From NCBI GenBank assembly GCA_963629395.1, contig CAVGIV010000011.1:1-47933 (forward strand): a stretch of DNA of 47,933 nt, written 5' to 3'. Position 1 is the stretch's first letter. Every line of letters starts with the position of its first letter. The translations under genes and the position numbers were made by a program. The notes under the pieces were generated by a model, which had not been told where the DNA came from, did not search any database, and worked only from the letters and a program-made list of their open reading frames with translations. Source of the DNA: CAG-791 sp963629395 (lineage in GTDB: Bacteria > Bacillota > Clostridia > Lachnospirales > Lachnospiraceae). Shown here piece after piece: positions 42,113 through 47,933 of this stretch.

Positions 42113-43150
42113 ATGGAGAAGAAGAATCTGGACTGGTCGAATCTCGGCTTCAATTATATGAAGACGGATAAGCGCTACGTCGCAAGCTATAAGGCGGCGA
42201 CCGGCAAATGGGACGAGGGTGCCCTGGTTGATGACGATATGATCGTTATGAGCGAGGATGCCGGCGTTCTGCAGTACAGCCAGTCGGTATTCGAGGGCCT
42301 CAAGGCATATACGACAAAGGATGGACACATTGTATGCTTCCGTCCGGACATGAACGGACAGAGAATGTATGACTCTGCAAAGCGCCTTGAGATTCCGCCG
42401 CTTCCTGTGGAGCAGTTCGTGGATTCCATTCACCAGGTGGTAAAGGCCAACACGGCATGGGTTCCGCCTTACGGAACCGGCGCAAGCCTCTACATCCGTC
42501 CGTATGTATTCGGCATCAGCCCGGTTATCGGTGTAAAGCCGGCAGACGATTATCAATATCGCGTATTTACGACTCCGGTCGGACCGTACTTCAAAGGCGG
42601 TGCGAAGCCGATCTACGTGAAGATCAGTGACTTTGACCGTGCAGCACCGCATGGAACGGGCAACATTAAGGCTGGTCTGAACTATGCGATGAGTCTGCAT
42701 GCCATCGTAACTGCACATGAGGAAGGCTTTGCAGAGAACATCTATCTGGATGCTGCAACCAGAACGAAGATTGAGGAGACCGGCGGCGCCAACATCCTGT
42801 TCGTGGATCAGGATGATCATCTGGTGGTTCCGAAGTCGGATTCCATCCTTCCTTCCATCACGAGAAGGAGCCTTGTATATGTTGCAGAGCACTACCTCGG
42901 CATGACGGTGGACGAGCGCCCGGTATACTGGCAGGAGGTAAAGGACGGCAACTTCAAGGAGTGCGGACTTTGCGGAACGGCTGCAGTCATCAGCCCCATC
43001 GGCAAGATCAACGATCATGGCACGGATTACGCACTGGCATCCGGAATGGACGAGATCGGTCCCTGGATGAACAAGCTTCGTACAACGCTTCTGGGCATCC
43101 AGGAAGGCGAGCTGGAGGCTCCGGAGGGCTGGATTCACGTGATCGAGTGA
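42113..43150 (+). CDS. ilvE: Branched-chain amino acid aminotransferase
   Basis: 345 residues of fold type IV PLP aminotransferases, BCAT type II. It interconverts Leu/Ile/Val and their 2-oxo acids using 2-oxoglutarate/glutamate in the cytoplasm. The PLP lysine is Lys186 in GNIKAGLNYAMS; EETGGANILFV corresponds to the phosphate-binding EE-G--N-FFV block, and YIRPYVFG and SPIGKI are present. ATGAGGAGG precedes ATG 42113. Monocistronic, with a TATAAT promoter and a MITE-derived leader. A GGGCAAA/TTTGCCC hairpin (43223-43241) and a strong terminator follow. Confidence 0.93.
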   Translation: MEKKNLDWSNLGFNYMKTDKRYVASYKAATGKWDEGALVDDDMIVMSEDAGVLQYSQSVFEGLKAYTTKDGHIVCFRPDMNGQRMYDSAKRLEIPPLPVEQFVDSIHQVVKANTAWVPPYGTGASLYIRPYVFGISPVIGVKPADDYQYRVFTTPVGPYFKGGAKPIYVKISDFDRAAPHGTGNIKAGLNYAMSLHAIVTAHEEGFAENIYLDAATRTKIEETGGANILFVDQDDHLVVPKSDSILPSITRRSLVYVAEHYLGMTVDERPVYWQEVKDGNFKECGLCGTAAVISPIGKINDHGTDYALASGMDEIGPWMNKLRTTLLGIQEGELEAPEGWIHVIE

Positions 43151-43263
43151 GACGCTCGGCGGATATGCTGCGTTTGAGCGGCAGCGGGAGTGTTGGAGCA
43201 CGCAGTAATTTGAGCATCATAAGGGCAAAGACTCTTTGCCCAACAGCATATATCAGCAACAGA

Positions 43264-43316
43264 CAATACACAAAAAGAGCTCTGGCTTGTTCCGCCAGGG
43301 CTCTTTTTGTGTATTG
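43264..43316. terminator. Bidirectional terminator between ilvE and the DMT gene
   Basis: CAATACACAAAAAGAGC and GCTCTTTTTGTGTATTG form a 17-bp arm pair extended by CTGGC/GCCAG, with A/T-runs on both sides, serving the two convergent genes. Confidence 0.9.
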
Positions 43317-43347
43317 CGTATTGGATTGGCATGCAGAGGCAATGCTG

Positions 43348-44277
43348 CTACGCAGCCTTTCTCCCGGAGACGGAGATCAGAACCAGCATCAGGAAGATTG
43401 CGGCAAAGCCGACGCCGTCCAGAAAGGTAAAGCTGCTGCCAAGTACTGTGGCGGAGAGGATGGCAGCGGTAACCGGCTCCGAAAAGCCGTACAGGCTGCC
43501 CTTTTCCGGGCCGATGTATTTTAGCCCCTGGATGTAGAGCGGGAAGGCCAATACATTGCCGACCAGCACGACGAAGCCGACGCCGAACCATCCCATGGCG
43601 GTGGGAACATAGTGCCAGGTCCAGGAGCGGAAGATCAAAGCAATGGCAGCACTTCCCATCAGGAAGGACCACCCCTGCAGGAGCAGAACGGAATATCTGG
43701 TCATAAGACGGCCGGGCACCATATTGTAAACGGTGACGCAGACCGCGCAGAGAACGCCTGTAGCAAGCGCGGCGGGTGAAACCTGCATGTGTTCAAGACT
43801 CCCGCCGGTGGAGAGCAGGAATACGCCGACCAGAGCCAGAACAATGGCCAGGATTTCTGTCAGCTTGGGCCTTCGTTTGGCGAGAATGCAGGAGATCACC
43901 AGAATCATGGCCGGCGATAAATCCTGCAGAATAGTGCCGACTGCGGCGCTGGAGAGCTGGATGGTTGTAAAATACAGAAACTGACAGGCCGATACGCCGG
44001 CCAGTCCATAAATCAAAAGTTCCCTTCGGTCCTGCGCGTCCTTCCAGGGATCGAAAATGTGCCTTCCTCCCCGAATGGCACAGAAGGCCAGCAGAATCAG
44101 CCCGGCCAGTCCCAGCCGAATGGGGACCAGCCACCGGACGTCCATGCCCTCGTGGTTAAACAGATACTGTCCCATGGAGCCGGAAAGTCCCCAGCAGGCA
44201 CCGCCTGCAAGAGTAAGAACGGCGCCCAGAAGAGAAGCGTGTGATTTGGAAACGGATTGTCTGGATGCTGTATTCAT
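43348..44277 (-). CDS. EamA/DMT superfamily transporter
   Basis: 309 residues with about ten membrane helices in two EamA repeats. LLGAVLTLAGGACWGLSGSMGQYLF begins the first repeat, and VLVGNVLAFPLYIQGLKYIGPEKGSLYGFSEPVTAAI is the conserved block of the second. Members export amino acids or other metabolites or move nucleotide sugars; the substrate cannot be told. GAGGT sits eight bases before the ATG. Convergent with ilvE, sharing its terminator; a link to branched-chain amino acid export would be speculation. Confidence 0.9.
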   Translation of the reverse strand: MNTASRQSVSKSHASLLGAVLTLAGGACWGLSGSMGQYLFNHEGMDVRWLVPIRLGLAGLILLAFCAIRGGRHIFDPWKDAQDRRELLIYGLAGVSACQFLYFTTIQLSSAAVGTILQDLSPAMILVISCILAKRRPKLTEILAIVLALVGVFLLSTGGSLEHMQVSPAALATGVLCAVCVTVYNMVPGRLMTRYSVLLLQGWSFLMGSAAIALIFRSWTWHYVPTAMGWFGVGFVVLVGNVLAFPLYIQGLKYIGPEKGSLYGFSEPVTAAILSATVLGSSFTFLDGVGFAAIFLMLVLISVSGRKAA

Positions 44278-44402
44278 GTCCGATTACCTCGAAAGAGTCG
44301 CTGTGTACTAGCCAACTGTTTTGCAGACGATGTACCAGCCTGCATAGCAACCGTGATTATAACGCGGGGGCAAAGAAGTGTGAATAGTGTGTTGTCCTAT
44401 GG

Positions 44403-44408
44403 TACAAT
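44403..44408 (+). promoter_or_regulatory. Extended -10 (TATGGTACAAT) upstream of the EAL gene
   Basis: TACAAT preceded by TG at the extended -10 position; the -35 is poor. The MITE begins 16 bases downstream, so it lies in the transcript leader. The rest of 44278-44402 shows nothing else of note. Confidence 0.4.
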
Positions 44409-44415
44409 GAACGTT

Positions 44416-44423
44416 ATAGCTTG
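44416..44423 (+). repeat. Target-site duplication ATAGCTTG, left
   Basis: Identical to 44577-44584 and directly abutting the left terminus of the MITE. Confidence 0.85.
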
Positions 44424-44576
44424 GTAACTATTCAGAGCCAAGCAAATTTGCATAAAATGCGCGAATAATGCTTGCATTAACGAGCACATTTTTGCAAATT
44501 TATTTGGCGAGAACGCCACATGAGCAAAAGGAAAGCTGCGAAGCAGCGATTTTGCGAATGGGCTCTGAATAGGTAC
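44424..44576 (+). mobile_element. IS66-type MITE, complete copy (C)
   Basis: 153 bp with 16-bp terminal inverted repeats GTAACTATTCAGAGCC (44424-44439) and GGCTCTGAATAGGTAC (44561-44576), one mismatch, flanked by perfect 8-bp direct repeats. GTAA ends with 8-bp duplications are characteristic of IS66 elements. The interior folds into an AAATTTGCA/TGCAAATTT arm (44444-44452 with 44493-44501) and a GCAAAA..GCTGC/GCAGC..TTTTGC hairpin. There is no coding capacity, so movement would need an IS66 transposase in trans. Its right end is 40 nt before the EAL gene. Confidence 0.85.
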
Positions 44577-44584
44577 ATAGCTTG
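44577..44584 (+). repeat. Target-site duplication ATAGCTTG, right
   Basis: Identical to 44416-44423 and directly abutting the right terminus of the MITE. Confidence 0.85.
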
Positions 44585-44616
44585 AAGGCCAACAAAGGGG
44601 AGAATAAAAGATTATC

Positions 44617-47600
44617 ATGGGAGTAGCGGGGGACGGTCAATGGGATTCGAGGATCTCTGACGCGGAAAGAGATCATTTGACGGGCCTATGGGGCCTTCAT
44701 CACTTTGCATGGTACGCACGGAATATGCTCACTGCAATGTCACCGGAAGAGGCGGCAGATACGCAGATTGTTTTTCTGAATTTTCATCATTTTAAACGAT
44801 TCAACCGACGGTATGGATACGAAGAAGGCGATATGGTGCTGTGCCGCTTTGCAGGGGCACTGCAGGCATGTGCTGCGGTGAAGCTTGCCGGCCGCATTGC
44901 TGAGGATCACTTTCTGTTCCTGGCTTCCGCCGGGGATGTTGTGCATGTTCTGCGGGAGATGCAGGAGGCACTTAGAAGGATTACGCCGGATACGGCACTG
45001 AGTATCCGGGCGGGCATTTATAATATTAACGCCGAGGAGTCTGTAATTGCCGCGGGAGATAAAGCCAAGGCGGCAGCGGATAGCCTGCGCGGCAAGAAGG
45101 TCGGGGATCAGTTCTGGCATTATTATGACCATGAACTGGAATCGGCGATGGAGCGGCGCACCTATGTTCTGGAAAATATAGAGAAGGCCATCCAGTCCGG
45201 CTGGATCCGGGTTTATTATCAGCCGGTAATGCGGACTATGACGGAAAGACTGTGCGGCATGGAGGCCCTGGCAAGATGGGAGGATCCTGTCTACGGGATG
45301 ATGTCGCCGGGGCTTTTTATTCCGGTGCTGGAAGAAAACCAGCTGATTCACAAGCTGGATCTGTACGTTCTTAAGAAAATATGTGAGGATTACCGAAATT
45401 CCAAGAGGACAAATAAGCCTTTTGTTCCGGTGTCCTTTAATCTTAGTCGTCTGGATTTTGAGCTGTGCGATATTCTGTCGGAGGTTGACAATCTTGTGAC
45501 AGAGTATGAAGTCCCCAAGGAGATGCTGCATGTGGAGATCACGGAAAGCGTGCTCCTGGAAAACGAATGGGGGATGCGCAAGACGCTGGACGATTTTCAC
45601 AAGCTGGGATATCAGGTCTGGATGGATGATTTCGGAAGCGGATATTCTACGCTGAACGTCCTGAAGGACTATGATTTTGACACGCTGAAAATCGATATGC
45701 GTTTCCTTTCGGATATGAGCAGCCGGTCGCTTAGCATTGTGACGTCCATCGTGGACATGGCCAAGAAGATTGGCATACAGACGCTGGCAGAGGGGGTGGA
45801 GACCCGGGAGCAGGTCGACTTTCTGCGCAGCATCGGCTGTGAAAAGCTGCAGGGATATTATTTTGGCAAACCGTCGCCGTATGATCTGGATGATATGCAG
45901 CAGCTGAAGCTGCAGGGGCGGATTGAAAATGAGCGGGAAGCGCTGTATTACAATGAGATCGGCCGCGTAAATCTCATCGATGACCGTGCGGTTGCACTGG
46001 TGGAATATGAAAACGATACGATCCGTATTCCCTATATGAACCGGAATCTTGTGGAGGAGCTCGAGAATGTGAGGCAGGACCTGTCGCTCCTTTTGGAAAG
46101 CCTCTGCAATGACGAGGCGTTTCCAGCATATGATATTCTGCGGAAGGCAGCAAGACGCATCCAACCCGGCGGCGGACAGCACACGGTGCGATTTGTGTCG
46201 GGAGGACGGTATTTTCTTTTATATGCGTCCTGTGTGGGACAGCTGGACGAGAAGAAAATGTTCCTGACCTACATTTCGGATATGAGTGAGGATTCTGAGC
46301 TGACACACACGCATGAGATGGATGAGGCTATTCGAAGCCTGTACCTTACCTGCGACAATGTGTACATCAACGATATGGATGCCGGAACGGTGCATACGAT
46401 TCTCGATCACGGAGAGAATCCGGGACAGCTGGAGACCTGGCGTCTTGAGATTGACCCGGCAGGATATGCAAAGGATCGAATTTACCCGGGGGACCAGGAG
46501 CGATATCTGGCATTTGCGGATATGTCCACACTGTATTCCAGATTGCAGAACAGTCCGAGCGGATTTCAGGGGAGTTACTTTCGAACGAAGACGGAAAAGG
46601 GCGAATATGTCTGGAAGAGGCATCTGTTCGTCCTGATTTCCAAGCTGGGCCAGCGGCGGTTTGTGTCTGCCGCGCAGCCGGTGAAGCAGGAGGCTCTTCT
46701 GGAGAACGCCAAAGCGATCCTGGAGGTTGACGAGACACAGAGACTGCTTGATGTTGACATGCTGAAGGATGCTGTGACCTTTTCGAAGCAGCTTTCGCCG
46801 GCATTTACGGATGAGCAAACCGTTCGGGCCAATGCAGAGCTGGCGTCGCCGCGAGACTTTTGGTCCGGCCTGATTCTCCATTCCGACATTAAATTCTGTT
46901 GGAAGGATGCCAGACGGTGCTATGTCGGTGCGAGTCAGGCGTTTCTGGACTATTTCAAGCTGAGCAGTGTGACGGAAATTCTCGGGAAACGGGATGAGGA
47001 TATGGGCTGGCATGCAGAGGGCCGCGGCTTTGCCCAGGCAGAAAACCGGATTCTTCGGGAAGGCCAGAATCTTGTGATGAGTCCGGAAAAGTGTCTGGCG
47101 GGAGGTAAGCTGCGGAATATCTGGGTGAACAAGCAGCCATTATACCGCGGCGGCAAGGTGAACGGCATTTTAATCTGGTTCGTGGATTCTGAGGAGCTCA
47201 CGCAGCAGGAATCCCCTGCAGAGGAGGGAATGGATTCGATTACCGGCTGCATGAATGTCAATGGATTCATGCAAACCGGCGAGCAGTTCCGAAGAGACTA
47301 CCTCGAAAGAGGCAGGGATTATGCGTTCCTGTATGTAGCTATTCATGAATTTGGCAGCTTTAAGAATAAAAACGGAGTGGATACGGCCAATCGTTTCCTT
47401 CGCGAGATCGCCTCACGGATGAAGGAGGCTGTCGGAAGAGAAGGCCTGATCGGACGGATCTGGATGGATAATTTCGTGATCCTCGTTCCGGCAGAATCGC
47501 AACGAGATGCGGAGAAGACAGCGGATTCCATTCGCAGGGCGGTTTCCCGGATTCACCGGATTGGAGATGTCCCGGTGACCGTCTATCTCTCCATCGGCTA

Positions 47601-47715
47601 CAGCCTGTACTCGGAGCGGGAGAATGTGGAGCAATGCACAAATCTTGCAAGGAAGCGTATGAAGAAGGAACGTGAGGAAGTCTGCGGACCGAATGCAGAA
47701 GATGCTTTTGACTGA
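44617..47715 (+). CDS. c-di-GMP phosphodiesterase: degenerate GGDEF - EAL - PAS-like - degenerate GGDEF
   Basis: 1032 residues, no membrane helix. The first GGDEF-like domain (about 10-165) has AEDHF at 95-99 in place of GGDEF. The EAL domain (about 180-425) looks active: EAL at 216-218, FNLSRLDF, EITES, DDFGSGYS, KIDMRF, AEGVET and LQGYYFGKP. A PAS-like region follows (about 530-700, with the Lachnospiraceae-typical GSYFRTKTEKGEYVWKRHLF), then a second PAS-like part (about 735-865). Last comes a second GGDEF-like domain starting DSITGCMNVNGF, with WMDNF at 949-953. It should hydrolyse c-di-GMP, with the degenerate domains acting as sensors. GGGGAG is 15 bases before the ATG, a long spacing. 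Confidence 0.88.
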   Translation: MGVAGDGQWDSRISDAERDHLTGLWGLHHFAWYARNMLTAMSPEEAADTQIVFLNFHHFKRFNRRYGYEEGDMVLCRFAGALQACAAVKLAGRIAEDHFLFLASAGDVVHVLREMQEALRRITPDTALSIRAGIYNINAEESVIAAGDKAKAAADSLRGKKVGDQFWHYYDHELESAMERRTYVLENIEKAIQSGWIRVYYQPVMRTMTERLCGMEALARWEDPVYGMMSPGLFIPVLEENQLIHKLDLYVLKKICEDYRNSKRTNKPFVPVSFNLSRLDFELCDILSEVDNLVTEYEVPKEMLHVEITESVLLENEWGMRKTLDDFHKLGYQVWMDDFGSGYSTLNVLKDYDFDTLKIDMRFLSDMSSRSLSIVTSIVDMAKKIGIQTLAEGVETREQVDFLRSIGCEKLQGYYFGKPSPYDLDDMQQLKLQGRIENEREALYYNEIGRVNLIDDRAVALVEYENDTIRIPYMNRNLVEELENVRQDLSLLLESLCNDEAFPAYDILRKAARRIQPGGGQHTVRFVSGGRYFLLYASCVGQLDEKKMFLTYISDMSEDSELTHTHEMDEAIRSLYLTCDNVYINDMDAGTVHTILDHGENPGQLETWRLEIDPAGYAKDRIYPGDQERYLAFADMSTLYSRLQNSPSGFQGSYFRTKTEKGEYVWKRHLFVLISKLGQRRFVSAAQPVKQEALLENAKAILEVDETQRLLDVDMLKDAVTFSKQLSPAFTDEQTVRANAELASPRDFWSGLILHSDIKFCWKDARRCYVGASQAFLDYFKLSSVTEILGKRDEDMGWHAEGRGFAQAENRILREGQNLVMSPEKCLAGGKLRNIWVNKQPLYRGGKVNGILIWFVDSEELTQQESPAEEGMDSITGCMNVNGFMQTGEQFRRDYLERGRDYAFLYVAIHEFGSFKNKNGVDTANRFLREIASRMKEAVGREGLIGRIWMDNFVILVPAESQRDAEKTADSIRRAVSRIHRIGDVPVTVYLSIGYSLYSERENVEQCTNLARKRMKKEREEVCGPNAEDAFD

Positions 47716-47720
47716 AAAGT

Positions 47721-47908
47721 GTAACTAATCAGCACCCATCTCGATTTTGATACTCGAAAATGCCTGATGGCATTTTCTCCTCGCATTCGGAAAACCTCGA
47801 TGTGGCTGGCCTGTGGTGCTTGTACCTCGCCCGCCTGCCAATTTCAATCGTGAATTTGCCTGCAAGCAGAAGGTTCACGTTGAAATGTGGCAGGTGCTGA
47901 ACAGATAC
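47721..47908. mobile_element. IS66-type MITE, second subfamily
   Basis: 188 bp with imperfect terminal repeats GTAACTAATCAGCACC (47721-47736) and GGTGCTGAACAGATAC (47893-47908), 13 of 16 matching. Internal hairpins include AAAATGCC/GGCATTTT and TTGCCTGCAAGCAG. Parts recur at 5257-5346, 21088-21144, 22533-22620 and 9572-9644. It begins five bases after the EAL gene's stop. No convincing 8-bp target duplication is left. Confidence 0.6.
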
Positions 47909-47933
47909 GAAATAAAACCCCTGCACGGTTGAT

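Noticed and set aside
44740..46182. 480-residue minus-strand frame
   Set aside because: Shadow of the EAL gene.
1..47933. Intact transposase, integrase, tRNA or rRNA genes
   Set aside because: None was seen on either strand; the mobile elements present are non-coding.

Overview
The window looks like a draft or metagenome-derived scaffold from an anaerobic, low-to-mid GC Firmicute, most likely a Lachnospiraceae-like Clostridium relative. The grounds are strong AGGAGG-type ribosome binding sites, lipoprotein solute-binding proteins, DegV, LrgAB, a P1-family peptidase, an Opp/Dpp importer and the style of the GGDEF/EAL proteins. Two runs of N (9741-10469 and 21215-21318) are assembly gaps. There are no rRNA or tRNA genes, no CRISPR array and no intact transposase.

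Layout. (1) 1-4001: a small Cys-rich YgbA/nitrous-oxide-stimulated-promoter family protein translationally coupled to a CydDC-like heterodimeric ABC exporter. (2) 4065-5114 (minus): DmpA-type P1 peptidase; 5375-6739: membrane diguanylate cyclase with an inhibitory RxxD site. (3) 6944-14734: sucrose utilisation block: LacI regulator, ABC sugar-binding lipoprotein, two permeases, an amylosucrase-type GH13 and a GH32 sucrase, with matching LacI-type operators before the regulator and before the binding protein. No ATPase is encoded, so a shared MsmK-type ATPase must act in trans. (4) 15095-21054: complete Opp/Dpp peptide importer (A-B-C-D-F) behind a structured leader that ends in a strong intrinsic terminator. 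(5) lrgBA (minus), an RlmI-like rRNA methyltransferase, a DegV fatty-acid-binding protein behind a palindrome-controlled promoter, and galK. (6) 26390-36427: a nine-gene exopolysaccharide cluster (GtrB-like GT, priming phosphoglycosyl transferase, Wzz-like protein, EpsG-like polymerase and five further glycosyltransferases). (7) 36740-41848: a 1702-residue surface protein with signal peptide, Ser/Thr-rich stalk, FG-GAP-like repeats, an FN3-like domain, two collagen-like tandem repeat blocks and a C-terminal membrane anchor, preceded by a long structured leader. (8) ilvE, a DMT exporter (minus), and a 1032-residue EAL phosphodiesterase flanked by two degenerate GGDEF domains.

The most interesting signal is outside the genes. 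A family of small intergenic elements with terminal inverted repeats of the form GTAACTATTCAGAGCC (or GTATCTGTTCAGCACC) recurs through the window. The copy at 44424-44576 has perfect 8-bp direct repeats (ATAGCTTG) on both sides. A GTAA terminus with an 8-bp target duplication is the hallmark of the IS66 family, so these look like IS66-derived MITEs. The three copies that share a structured 3' module all lie between a -10 box and a ribosome binding site, in the same orientation as the downstream gene. They are therefore transcribed as 5' untranslated regions and may have been recruited as regulatory RNA.

c-di-GMP metabolism (one cyclase, one phosphodiesterase), exopolysaccharide synthesis and a giant surface protein in one window suggest a surface or biofilm lifestyle, but their regulatory connection is inference.
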